This document shows positions 33,625 to 44,300 of a stretch of DNA of 64,000 bases, in pieces (within the stretch, counting starts at the first letter, position 1; each line of letters opens with the position of its first letter). The notes beneath the pieces are model-generated. The model was given only the letters and a program-made list of their open reading frames with translations, did no database searches and was not told the DNA's origin. The DNA is from Bacteroidales bacterium. GTDB lineage: Bacteria; Bacteroidota; Bacteroidia; Bacteroidales; Muribaculaceae. The position numbers and the translations under genes were made by a program. The stretch lies in NCBI GenBank assembly GCA_019416425.1, contig DXXK01000016.1, forward strand, positions 3,264-67,263. The letters are read 5' to 3'.

Positions 33625-34470
33625 ATGAAACAGACAATCACAATCTTATTAGTATGCCTTACTGCGATAGCAGTAGTAGCACAATCAAAAGCCGACATCG
33701 AGGTCAGCTATGAGGCTCATCATCCCAATCTTCGCAACGGCAAGGATGATCTAACAAGCCAATATATTCTGTTGGCAAACACCACGGATTCAAAATTCTT
33801 TTCGCCACTCACCGAGTATCTCGATTCGTTGAACTCTACTCCCGAAGGCAAAGCCAAACTTAAAGAAATGTCACGAGCTGCTTTTACTTCGGGCCATCTC
33901 GATGATATACCCAAGCCGGATGGTTCTTTCTATGTCGTCAAATCGCTTGCAGATGGCACGCTAAGACACTATGATCATGGCAGACTTGAAGAAAAATTCG
34001 TCTATGATGAACCGATAGCTCAGTGGAATTGGGAAATCGAGGCGGATTCGACAAAGACGGTTTTGGGTTACGAGTGCATAAAGGCCACCACGGATTATCA
34101 TGGCAGAAAATGGAGTGCATGGTTCGCTCCAGAGATACCTATACAAAACGGCCCGTGGAAACTCGACGGTCTGCCGGGACTGATTCTCGATGCCGAGGCT
34201 GAAGGCGGTCAGTACAGTTTCATAGCCACCGGAATACAACAAACCGATAAACCTATCGGATCGGTATATCTTGCCGACGAGTACGAAACCACGACGCGCA
34301 AAGACTATCTGAAAGCCAGTCGTGACTTTTTAGATAATCCTCTCGGGAAAATAAACGCCAAGTTTGCCGGACACGGCACAATCTCTGTTTCATCAAGTGA
34401 CGGGAAGGACATAAATAATCTATTTGTCCCCGCCTCAGTAGTCGACTTCCTTGAAACGGATTACCGATAA
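33625..34470 (+). CDS. GLPGLI family secreted protein, plus-strand copy
   Basis: This 281-residue protein has a signal peptide (ILLVCLTAIAVVAQ) and the full family core: ADIEVSYEAHHPNLRNGK, ILLANTTDSKFFSP, LDSLNSTPEGKAKLKEM, LGYECIKATTDYHGRKWSAWFAPEIPIQNGPWKLDGLPGLIL and the ending FLETDYR. The residue before GLPGLI is Asp rather than the Cys found in the minus-strand copies. It starts 5 bp after the receptor remnant, as it would have in an intact receptor-GLPGLI operon, and is probably read from promoter copy A through the scar. Confidence 0.9.
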   Translation: MKQTITILLVCLTAIAVVAQSKADIEVSYEAHHPNLRNGKDDLTSQYILLANTTDSKFFSPLTEYLDSLNSTPEGKAKLKEMSRAAFTSGHLDDIPKPDGSFYVVKSLADGTLRHYDHGRLEEKFVYDEPIAQWNWEIEADSTKTVLGYECIKATTDYHGRKWSAWFAPEIPIQNGPWKLDGLPGLILDAEAEGGQYSFIATGIQQTDKPIGSVYLADEYETTTRKDYLKASRDFLDNPLGKINAKFAGHGTISVSSSDGKDINNLFVPASVVDFLETDYR

Positions 34471-34511
34471 ATAGTTTATTACCTATTTATTCTATCTTAT
34501 AAATTAATTTT

Positions 34512-34596
34512 CATACCCAAAAGTGTATATTTTCATACAGAACCTCAATTGTCAACTTTTGGGAATGGCGAGGAATTTTCAACGACTGAAACTTTG
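34512..34596 (+). promoter_or_regulatory. Promoter element, family 2, copy B
   Basis: CATACCCAAAAGTGTAT (34512) and the facing arm ACTTTTGGGAATGG (34555) are followed by GGCGAGGAATTTTCAACGACTG and AAACTTTGCATC, aligned base for base with copies A and C. The -7 box (AAACTTTG) is off consensus at its first base. Confidence 0.68.
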
Positions 34597-34626
34597 CATC
34601 AGAAAATAAACGCTATAAATGGTAAG

Positions 34627-35277
34627 ATGAAACAAAAAGTTAGAATATTATTGGTCGTTATTGTTATAATCATTCCATTCGGCATTAAAGCCCAATCTTG
34701 GAACTTTGGATTAGAGGCAGGATATGTCAATAGCGACTTATCGGTTTGCGATAATTCTGCAACATCAAGAAGTGGATTCAAGTTTGGTGCTAACGCTGAG
34801 TTCACACTCCGTAATAACATTAGTTTTGAATCTGGACTGTCATACATCCGAAAAGGAGCTACTGTAAGAGGACTTAATATGATGAATACCGCAGTAACTT
34901 CCATTAAATTTGCAGAAATGGACTATTTGCAGATTCCTGTGTTGGCAGGATACAGATTCAACTTGGGCAGTAACTTTTCTCTGAACCCGGAACTTGGTGC
35001 TTATTTCGCAGTCGGAATCAATGGAGATTCATTTGTAACAGGCGTAGATTCATTTAATCAGCCATACGAAAAGAGAGTACGCACTTTTAGTGGCGCAGAC
35101 GGTGTCCCATATCGTCCGTGTAACAGAGTTGACGGAGGTCTGTCATTCGCAATTAGTGCAAAATGGCATCAGATAGGCATGAAAGTGGAATATGATTTAG
35201 GTCTTGTCACTTCATCATACTATGGTAATGGTAAGCAACGGTGTTTATCAATTTCCTTAATATATTGGATTAGATAA
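34627..35277 (+). CDS. PorT-like outer-membrane beta-barrel protein
   Basis: The start at 34627 (MKQKVRILL) gives a signal peptide (LVVIVIIIPFGIKAQ); the frame is open upstream through the promoter. The 216-residue protein has alternating barrel strands typical of the small outer-membrane barrel family in Bacteroidetes: WNFGLEAGYVNSD, FKFGANAEFTLRNNISFESGLSYIRKG, LQIPVLAGYRF, LNPELGAYFAVGI, and a last strand CLSISLIYWIR. It follows promoter copy B in the plus-strand cargo series. Its role is unknown; the context suggests a part of the same surface system. Confidence 0.8.
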   Translation: MKQKVRILLVVIVIIIPFGIKAQSWNFGLEAGYVNSDLSVCDNSATSRSGFKFGANAEFTLRNNISFESGLSYIRKGATVRGLNMMNTAVTSIKFAEMDYLQIPVLAGYRFNLGSNFSLNPELGAYFAVGINGDSFVTGVDSFNQPYEKRVRTFSGADGVPYRPCNRVDGGLSFAISAKWHQIGMKVEYDLGLVTSSYYGNGKQRCLSISLIYWIR

Positions 35278-35302
35278 AAACTAAAAAAGTTATGACAGGC
35301 GT

Positions 35303-35395
35303 GGGATAACACTGAGCGGCCAGTATCAGTTTCAGCAAAAGAAAAGCAAATCCAAGGGTAAAGTTGCATCTGAAGCTGATATGAACCGACTATAA
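35303..35395 (+). pseudogene. Second deletion scar: C-terminal fragment of an outer-membrane receptor
   Basis: The frame GITLSGQYQFQQKKSKSKGK, continuing VASEADMNRL to a stop, matches in form the last strand and tail of the receptor at 35611-37917 (TFLLTLQYTFNSTRDRYRG and a final NEINRF). There is no start codon or upstream receptor. The fragment begins directly after the barrel gene, so the rest of a receptor has been deleted. Confidence 0.65.
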
Positions 35396-35499
35396 TAGAA
35401 ACAGCTTAATCATACATAGACAAAGACAGGTGTTCGATATGCCGGACAAATAGACATAGGCCTGGATTAATAAAATGAAGCATCAATTAATAAGTGCCG

Positions 35500-35582
35500 T
35501 ACCCAAAAGTGTATGTTTTCATTCAGAGCTTCAATTGTCCACTTTTGGGTATGGCAAGGAGTTTTCAACAGCTGTAACTTTG
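35500..35582 (+). promoter_or_regulatory. Promoter element, family 2, copy C
   Basis: TACCCAAAAGTG (35500-35511) and its exact complement CACTTTTGGGTA (35540-35551) flank 28 bp and are followed by the same GGCAAGGAGTTTTCAACAGC spacer and a perfect TAACTTTG -7 box (35575-35582). It lies about 30 bp upstream of the receptor gene at 35611. The remaining bases between 35396 and 35500 show nothing recognisable. Confidence 0.72.
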
Positions 35583-35610
35583 CATCAGAAAAGTTAAAAA
35601 CAAGACGAAT

Positions 35611-37917
35611 ATGAAAACAATACTCTCTTTGATTCTTGCTCTAATAGCCACAGTAACAACAATGGCTCAGAGTATAACCGGCAAAGTTGTGGACGAAAAC
35701 AATTCGCCTCTTGATTTTGTGAATGTGGTTCTTCTGAAAGCCGACTCTACCTATATAGCAGGTACGGTAACTGACGAAAATGGAGTTTTCCTATTCAATG
35801 AGAAACAGGATAATCCTAAATTCGTAAAGGTGTCATCTATTGGTTACAATAATCAGACACTCAATATTCCCCCGACAGGAGATTTTGGTATAATTACTCT
35901 TAATCCCGAAAGCGTGATGCTCGGAGAAGTAGTGGTGAAATCCAACCGACCTGTTACCGCTATCAAAGGCGATGCTCTTGTCACCAATGTGGCTGGCTCA
36001 CAACTCGAACACGCCGGTACTGCCAATGATGTGCTTACCCAAGTGCCTATGGTGCTTGGTCGTGATGGTAATTTTGAAGTATTCGGTAAAGGCTCCCCGG
36101 CTATTTATATAAATGGTCGAGAGGTACAGGACCTTACCCAACTCTCTCAGTTAAACTCGGCGGACATCAAGAATGTGGAAGTCATAACCAATCCCGGCGC
36201 TAAATACGATGCTTCAGTCAAATCTGTAATCCGTATCCGCACAAAACGCCCACAAGGAGATGGTTTTAGTGGAAATCTCCGCGCACAAGGCGTGATGCAA
36301 AAATATTTCCGGACAGTAGATCAGGCAAATTTCAAATTCCGAACCGGTGGACTGGAGTTATTCGGTAATTTCGGATATATGGGAGGAAAATTCCAAAGCA
36401 GCAACAAGGTTGATATGCTGACTCAATCATCAACAGTATGGAATCAATTTCTTACACAAGACGGTTCCATGAGGACAAATGAGTTTTTCGGAAAAGCAGG
36501 TTTTTCGTATATGTTCAATGACAGCCATTCGATAGGGGCTTATTATTCTAATGGATTCACAAAGCAAAAATCTGAACATACAGGAATAAGCCGTGTGTTG
36601 GCTGACGGACAGCCATACGACAATATCACAATATATGGCAGCAGTGACAACAATACGCTGCCTAAACATCACGCCAATCTATACTATAATGGAGAAATCG
36701 GCAAGTTCGGTATTGACTTTAACATGGATTATATGTGGCGAAAAAGCAGAAACTCCATGTTTAACGATGAAACAAGCGACACTCAAGATAATTCGCTGGT
36801 AAACTCTCTTGGAGAGAACAGAAGTCGTATGTTGGCAGAAAAACTCGTATTCAGCTATCCATTTTGGAAAGGTGGTATTGAGATCGGAGAAGAATACACA
36901 TCATCGCGTTTCTCATCTGATTACAACACCGATGCCTCTTTGGTTGGTGACGCTGATTCAAGAGTTGACGAGAATAATATTGCCGGATTTGTAGAAATCG
37001 GTCAGACTTTCGGACAATTCAATTTAGGCGTTGGATTGCGATATGAACATATAAAATTTGAATATCTTGAAAACGGACAGAGAAAGGATGATCAGAGCAA
37101 GATCTATAATAATCTCTTTCCCTCGCTTTCACTGTCAACAATGATAAAAAATGTGCAACTGTCAATGAGTTATACACATAAAACACAACGGCCAAGCTAT
37201 GCAGACCTTGACGGCACTGTGGATTATATCAACCGTTTCACCCTTGAAGGTGGCAATCCGTACCTAAAGCCGGAAAAGATACATTCTGTCGAGCTTATGG
37301 GAGCATGGCGCCAGTTCTTCGGACAGATTTCATACACTTATAAGAAAGATCCTATAATGAACACGACATACCCCTACGCTGAAGATGCCGAGGTTAAACT
37401 TATAACGATGGCAAACTTCCCCAAGATACACAATCTTCAGGCGTTTGTCGGCGCACAATTTAGAGTTGGCGTATGGCAGCCGAAAGTGAATGTCGGCATT
37501 ATGAAACAATGGCTTACCATTGATTATGCCAATGGTCGCAAAAGACTTGACAACCCGATAGGACTTGTACAATTCCAAAACGCCATTCATCTTCCCTATG
37601 ATATTTGGCTGAACGTGGATATGCAGTGGATGAGTGGCGGTAATGATGATAATACTTATCAGAAATCATCTTCTTATCTTAACACAAAACTGTATAAGGC
37701 TTTTTTCAACAACCGTTTCAGTGTTACACTTGAAGCAAATGATATTTTCAACAAAAGCAATCGCGATGTAACACTTTTGAACAAGGACGTAACCATCTAT
37801 AAATTGAATACGACCAATAACCGGACATTCCTGCTCACTCTGCAATATACCTTCAATTCCACACGCGACAGATATCGTGGTCAAGGAGCCGGGGCTAATG
37901 AAATAAACCGTTTTTAA
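35611..37917 (+). CDS. TonB-receptor-like outer-membrane barrel protein
   Basis: This 768-residue protein has a signal peptide (ILALIATVTTMAQ), a carboxypeptidase-regulatory-like domain (ITGKVVDENNSPLDFVNVVLLKADSTYIAGTVTDENGVF, residues about 21-100), a plug-like domain (LTQVPMVLGRDGNFEVFGKGSPAIYINGREVQD then NVEVITNPGAKYDAS) and a barrel of the OMP_b-brl_3 type ending LLTLQYTFNSTRDRYRG. It belongs to another receptor subfamily than the one at 26563. It is read from promoter copy C, with a small secreted protein gene 9 bp after its stop. Confidence 0.9.
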   Translation: MKTILSLILALIATVTTMAQSITGKVVDENNSPLDFVNVVLLKADSTYIAGTVTDENGVFLFNEKQDNPKFVKVSSIGYNNQTLNIPPTGDFGIITLNPESVMLGEVVVKSNRPVTAIKGDALVTNVAGSQLEHAGTANDVLTQVPMVLGRDGNFEVFGKGSPAIYINGREVQDLTQLSQLNSADIKNVEVITNPGAKYDASVKSVIRIRTKRPQGDGFSGNLRAQGVMQKYFRTVDQANFKFRTGGLELFGNFGYMGGKFQSSNKVDMLTQSSTVWNQFLTQDGSMRTNEFFGKAGFSYMFNDSHSIGAYYSNGFTKQKSEHTGISRVLADGQPYDNITIYGSSDNNTLPKHHANLYYNGEIGKFGIDFNMDYMWRKSRNSMFNDETSDTQDNSLVNSLGENRSRMLAEKLVFSYPFWKGGIEIGEEYTSSRFSSDYNTDASLVGDADSRVDENNIAGFVEIGQTFGQFNLGVGLRYEHIKFEYLENGQRKDDQSKIYNNLFPSLSLSTMIKNVQLSMSYTHKTQRPSYADLDGTVDYINRFTLEGGNPYLKPEKIHSVELMGAWRQFFGQISYTYKKDPIMNTTYPYAEDAEVKLITMANFPKIHNLQAFVGAQFRVGVWQPKVNVGIMKQWLTIDYANGRKRLDNPIGLVQFQNAIHLPYDIWLNVDMQWMSGGNDDNTYQKSSSYLNTKLYKAFFNNRFSVTLEANDIFNKSNRDVTLLNKDVTIYKLNTTNNRTFLLTLQYTFNSTRDRYRGQGAGANEINRF

Positions 37918-37926
37918 CATTACGAT

Positions 37927-38253
37927 ATGAGAACTCTGATAACTATATTCTTTCTGACTATCATGGCTTTGACCACTAAGGCCAAACCACACTGCCAGAG
38001 CTTCAACAACTACGATGACAAGGTGACAATCGTTTTATCCGATGATAATGCCGGAGATAGATACTCAGTATCCGATGTAAAACTCATCCCGTCATTGAAA
38101 GGCGAAGAATATAAGGCCTCGTCAATTAGAACGAATGTTAAAGACGGAGTAGCGACTGTAACGCTCATATTTCCACACATCACCCACTTCTCAAATCCGA
38201 AGGTAACCCTTAGGATTAATGGGAAAAAATACAAAATCAAAGTTTGTCAATAG
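37927..38253 (+). CDS. Small secreted protein of unknown function
   Basis: This 108-residue protein has a signal peptide (TIFFLTIMALTTKA) and a beta-rich body (DKVTIVLSDDNAGDRYSVSDVKLIP, VATVTLIFPHITHFSNPKVTLRINGKKYKIKV), suggesting one small beta-sandwich. I do not recognise a named family. It lies 9 bp after the receptor gene and should be cotranscribed from promoter copy C. It may work with the receptor at the cell surface or in the periplasm, which is inference from position. Confidence 0.7.
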   Translation: MRTLITIFFLTIMALTTKAKPHCQSFNNYDDKVTIVLSDDNAGDRYSVSDVKLIPSLKGEEYKASSIRTNVKDGVATVTLIFPHITHFSNPKVTLRINGKKYKIKVCQ

Positions 38254-38325
38254 TCAATAATCTAATTGACAAACAAAATGCAGGATTGATAACAGCTTAT
38301 TTCATGCAAGAATAAATATATATAC

Positions 38326-38369
38326 AAAGACAGACAACCTCGGCAGTGATGTCGGGGTTGTCTGTCTTT
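38326..38369. terminator. Bidirectional terminator between cargo and transfer genes
   Basis: AAAGACAGACAACC and GGTTGTCTGTCTTT form a perfect 14-bp stem whose A and T ends serve both directions. It separates the end of the plus-strand cargo (38253) from the end of the convergent 6-kb gene (38375). Confidence 0.85.
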
Positions 38370-38374
38370 CGGTG

Positions 38375-41300
38375 TCATAGTCCGGGAGGACGATAAGACG
38401 GGCGAAAAGTCGAAACATGGGGTTTGTAGAGCGGTTGAGGTTCCGCCACCAAAGACTCCTTTGAGCTGGAGGATTGATCCGGATTCTCGACTCGCTGTAA
38501 TTGCTGTGGCTGCTCATTCCGCTTGACTTCCTCGCCGTCCTTTTCATCGTGCTTGGGAGCAAGTTCAGCAGTGATTTTGCGGTCAAGGACGGCAAGTTCG
38601 GATTTCAACGCTTTAAGCTCATCCTCCTTGCCCCACGGCTTTGCGATGATGGCTTCGAGCAGCGGCACATCCTTCCGCATTTTCTCGGTGCGTTCCTCAT
38701 ACTGGCGTATGATTTCGGGCAGACGCTCCAGAGCGTTGACAAAGTTCATGCAGGCGGTTTTTGTGTCGCTCATGGCGATAAAGCCGTTGTTGTACTTATA
38801 CTTGTACTCGCCCTCAACGACAAATCGGTTCTGTATTGCCTCGATGCCGTCAGTCAAGGTTTTCTCGGAGATAATGCTTATAGGAAAGCCATAGACCTCT
38901 CCGACACGGACATACTCGCCGTGGGTGTTGGTATGCTGTGCCAGACCTTGCAAATGGATACCCATGTTCTGAATATCAGTGAACCTGCAACCGTCGAGGG
39001 TCAGACCGGGCAACGGATTACCTTCATCATCACGCTTTACGGCTGCCTGAAACTTATCCAGATCCGACTGCATTTTCCGCATGGTAATCTCGTTCTTCCC
39101 GATGTCGTCGTTCAGGGAGCGCAGCTTATACTCGCTGTCCGCCTTTCCCTTGCCGTGCGCCTTACGCTCACTCTCCAGTGCGGCGATGCGCTTTTCAAGT
39201 TTCGCCTTCTCCAACAGGTCGGTATTCCCCGAAAGAATAGCCATGTATTCTGAGAAGTTCATGCCGGTGTTCTCATCCATAGAGCCTTCATCAATCGTTC
39301 TCGCCCCCAACGCGCCACGTTTCAACTGCGATATGAATGTCTGCTTGCAGTGGAGAAGATTGAACTTGTAGGAATCCAGCGACCTCTCCACGGCATAGAT
39401 TATCACATCCACCTTGTTGTCGTTGTAGAGTTTTGCGACCTCGTTCCCCTTGCGTATGGCACGGCCCTCCCGCTGCTCCAAGTCGCTGGGACGCCACGGT
39501 GTGTCGAGCTCATGGACGCAAACTGCTCTTTTCTGGGCATTTACGCCTGTCCCCAGCATGGATGTCGAGCCGAACAGCACCCTTACGGTTCCCTCGTTCA
39601 TAGCCTCGATGACGGCTTTCCGTGATTTCTCGGTCTTGCACTCCTGTATAAACCGGATTTCATGCGCCGGTATGCCGTAGTCCTCGACAAGTTTGCGCTT
39701 GATTTCACTGTAAACCGACCACTCGCCGGGCTTGTATGTTCCCAAATCGCTGAAAACAAACTGCGTGCCTTTCTGGGCGTCGAACTTACGGTAATACTCG
39801 GCTATCATACGGGCGCAATGCGAGGCTTTGTTGTCCGGATGATCCTCATAGGAAGGGTCAATCATACGCATATCAAGAGCCATCTTGCGGGCATAGTCCG
39901 TAGCGATGAGCATCTTTCCTTTCCTCTCCTTATCCGACAACGCTCCGCGCCCCAGCAAAGTGGCATCGCCTGTTTTGGCAAATTCCATCAGTTTCTGAAT
40001 GAACTCCTCCTGCTGTGGCGTCGGGGGTATGTTATGGAGTATCTCCCGTTTTTCAGGACGGTCAACACCCACATCCTCCGCCGTGCGGTAGTCCGTGATC
40101 TCATTGTAAAACGCCGCCAATTCCGGCACCTTGATAAAGTACCTGAACCTGTCCTTAGCCACAATATTATTGGTGACATTGAACTCGAAGTCCGTGGTCT
40201 TTTTTGCAAAGATCGCCGCCCATGCGTCGAAACAGCGGATATCCTGCCTTTCAAGTTCTTTCGGACGCAGGTACTTGAACAGCAGATACAGCTCTGTCAA
40301 CGAGTTGCTGATTGTGGTGCCGCTGAGGAAAGTGGCTCCCAAATCCCTGCCGTTGCGCTCCTGAATGGTGCGGATTGCATACAACAGGTTGAGTGCCCTC
40401 TGGCTACCTTCGCTGTTGCCCAGACCAGCCACACGGTCATGTCTGGTGTTGAACATCAGGTTCTTGAACTGATGACTCTCGTCCACAAATATGTGGTCTA
40501 TACCCATTTGCTTGAAGTCAACGACGGCATCCTTGTTCTGCTCCATCTGGTACTGGATGGTTGCAATCTTGGCAGTCAGGTTCTCCTTGCGCTTGATAAG
40601 ACCTTTGAGCATACCACGCGACACATCATGCCCTTGTTGCTTCACCACTTCAAGGTTCTCCTCAACCGTATCAAGTTCAGCCTGAAGGATCTGCTGCTGC
40701 ATCTCCGGCGACTGCGGTATCTTGCTGAACTGGTCGTGCGACATTATCACGCAGTCGTAGTCGTTGTTCTTGATCTGGTTGAAGAAATTGACGCGGTTGT
40801 CAGCCTTGAAACTCTTTTCATCGGCGAAGAGTATCCGGGCGTTGGGATAAGCCGACTGATAGGTCATGGCTATCTCGGCGACATTGGCTTTAAGACCGAT
40901 AATCATCGGTTTGTGAGCCAGACCCAGACGCTTCATTTCATGTGCTGCAATGCACATTATCAGCGTTTTACCCGTCCCGACCTCGTGGTCGCATATGCCA
41001 CCGCCGTTCTGTTTCAGCATCCAGATACAGTCCTTCTGAGACTGATAAATCGAGCTGATTCCATAGCGGTCGCCGAGAATTTTCATGTTCAAATCCGGGA
41101 AAGTCTGATGGCTGCCGTCGTACTGAGGACGCACGAAGCAATTGAACTTGTTGTTATACAACTCAACAAGCCTTTCCTTGAACTCCGGACTTTGAGCCTC
41201 CAGCCATTCCGAGAATCCATTGCGGATTTCATCAATCTTGGCATTGGCGAGTTGGATAGCCTCGTTGTCAGGAACTTTTATGTCGTGTCCGTCCTCATCC

Positions 41301-44300
41301 TTGCCGATTGACTTTTTTATGTCCGGGATAGTATTGTGCAGGGCATGTTTCAGAAGGCTCATGCCGTCGTATGTACGGTAATAGCCCCTGACGCAGAACT
41401 CCTCCCAGATCTTCATGTTTTTGCGTGGCGCATCTGCCGAATACTCATCCATCGAGGAAGAATAGGCTATCTTAATTTCTGTTTCATACAGGTGGCTCAT
41501 ATATGCGGAATAAATACCCGTCGGAATCCATCGCTCGCCGAAGTTGAAGTCCAGCTCATCAAACTCGATACGACGGGGCCGGGCTTCCTCCAACGCTTTG
41601 AGAGAGTCCTGCGACATGGCGATGAACGGCTCTATACCGTCATAGCCGGGGAATCCCTTGATGCGTTCTTCCTCGCGGTCAATCCATGCTTTGACTGCCT
41701 CGGCTTTAGCCACGACGTTTCCGGCTATGAATCGGTCTTTTATCTCGTAGTTGCTCACGAGTGGATTGTAGTAGATGTGTCCGGCAAGGTTCTCAACCAT
41801 TGCGTCCTCATCCATATCCACAAGTGACGACATATATTCGAGATTGACCTCTCCGTATTTGTTGAGTGACGCGGTCAGTGCCTCTAACGGAGTATCTACA
41901 CTTGTAACCTCGTCAAGAGAGAATGAAACAGGATGGTCGAAGATGTCTGCCTTGACAAACTGACCGTTCTCACCACGCTCTAATGCCAGAGCGTCACGAC
42001 CGTTAGCGTCCATGAGGATGAACTTGACATTCTGTTTCTCGTTTAGGTTGCCGTAGCGGGCTACAAATTCATCGTAATACTGGTTAAGGTGTTCGCGCAG
42101 ATGTTCTGACGGTTCATGGGTCTCCGCCTCGTAATTGTAGAGCTGCTGATAAGTCTCCGACATGGTGATATACAGCATGGCGCGTTTTTCCTGCTCAGGT
42201 TTGAGACCAAGAGGCGTGAATGTGGCTCCGGTCTTTCTGACATCTGACAGGAATCCGACCATGCCGTCGGCAACGACCATCGAGCCGTTCTTATGGAAGA
42301 ACTGGATATCCTCCGAGAAAGGACGGGGCGACATATCGCGCTCAATAGGAATAGCCGTTACTTTCGGCTGTCGGGTACGACCTCCGGGAATGAAATCGCC
42401 TTCGGTCTTTTCGATATATGTCTCTCCGGGGGCTATTCCGGCGGCTTGTGCCGCTTCCTGAGATTCCTTTTCAAGACGCATCTCCTCCATCTGACGATGG
42501 GCAATCGACATCATGGTCTCATAGAATCCGTTAATGGGCGGATTGTCCTCCCAGTTCAAAGAGCCGTAAAATGCGAGTTCCTTTTCAGAGAGAGGACGGA
42601 ATTTTTGAACAGGAATGTCTTTGACCGCAACGCTTGGTTTTGGTTTGGGAGCATCCTCGCTGTGTCTGGGTTGCCGTTTCGGTTTGCCGATAGGCTCCAG
42701 CTCTCCGAAAAGATTGTAGGCAAAGAGACGCGGGTCCGGATTGTCCGAATAATCGGGCCTGCCATCGGTCTCTATCTCTTTGGCGGATTCCGGCTTCGGT
42801 GGATCGACAGGTTTCTGCTCAGTTTTCGGAGGCTGATTCGGTGTAACCGTCTCGACAACCCTCTGTTTGGTAGTCTTTGTCAGTTTCGGGTCCTCCAACT
42901 GCTCACATATAGCCACACGTTTACCGGCTCGCACAAGTTTAGGCAGATAAGTGTCAAGCGCATGATGGGGGAATCCCGCCAATTCAATGCGGTTGTCAAT
43001 GCCGTTCATTCGGCGCGTCAGAGTAATACCGAGTATTTCAGACGCTTCGACTGCATCCTTGCCGAAGATTTCATAGAAGTCGCCAACGCGGAACATAAGA
43101 ATGGCATCCGGATGTTTCTTTTTCATCTCCTGATACTGTTTGAGCAACGGCTCATTCTTCTGCTCAATCTTCTCAGCAAGCGGCTTCTGGTCCGACGGTT
43201 CCGGCTTGACTTCGGGTGTCGGCTTTACCTCCGGCTTTGGTGTCGGAGTAGGCTTGACAGGGTCTGGCGTGGGAGGTTTTATACCATTGGAATTATACAG
43301 CTCCAGATTCAGACGCAGGTGCAGAGATTCATCGAGTGCCTTGCGCAAGTCGTCAGCTATGCTATCCACTCCGCCTTCATGCTTGTAGATGATGGCGGGT
43401 TTTCCGAAGGGGTCAGTTCCTACTTTGGCATCGGTGCAGATGACATTCTGCGGAAAAGCCTGAAAGAACTTATTGCCGGGGACTTTCGTTCCACGGTCAA
43501 CGACAGACTGGATAAAAAACTCCTCATCAGCCGACAACGCTTTCTTACCTGTATGCTTCTGGAGAATGATAAGGTCAGACCCGGCATCGGTTCCGGCATT
43601 GTCGCTGAAAGTGTTGTTTGGCAGACGCAACGCCGCCACGAGGTCGGCACGCTTCACCATCTCCATCCTGATGAAAGGACTGCCGGCGTTCATCACACCC
43701 TGAGATGCTATGAAAGCGACAAGGCCGCCCTCACGCACTTGGTCGAGTGCCTTTAGGAAGAAATAATTGTGAATTGTCTTGGTCGCCTGACGGTAGGCAA
43801 TATCCTTGCTCACGGCATACGCCGGGTCTGCAACAGCAAAATCTCCGAAGGGGACATTGGAGGCGGCGACATCAAAATAGCCGTTGAAGTCACGCTCTAT
43901 CTTTTCAAAACCCTCTATGCGTGTAAGAATAGACGGATGCAGAGCCGAAAGGATTTTGCCCGTAAGCAAATCTTTTTCGTAGGCAAGCACCTCCGCGCCG
44001 GGATAACGGTCATTGCGCAGAAAAGAGTCAATGAAAGCACCCTGTCCGGCTGACGGTTCCAAAAAACTTTTCACCTCTATGCCGGAATATTTCAGCGCAT
44101 CAGATATGGCATCCACGATGCGGTTGTCAGTGTAGAACGCCGTCAGCACCGAGGCTTTCAGAGAGTCCATATATCTGGCAAACTCCTTGTCATCTTTGGA
44201 ATAGTCATGGATAAGGCGACGCAATTCCACTGTCGGGGCAAACAATTCGATGTCGGATTTGCTCCATTTGGCGGCATGTGCCAATTCGTTTGCATCGTTG

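Noticed and set aside
39662..41311. Long plus-strand open frames opposite the methyltransferase-helicase gene (also 42293-43756)
   Set aside because: They mirror conserved motifs of the true minus-strand protein, have no start signals and no recognisable domains.
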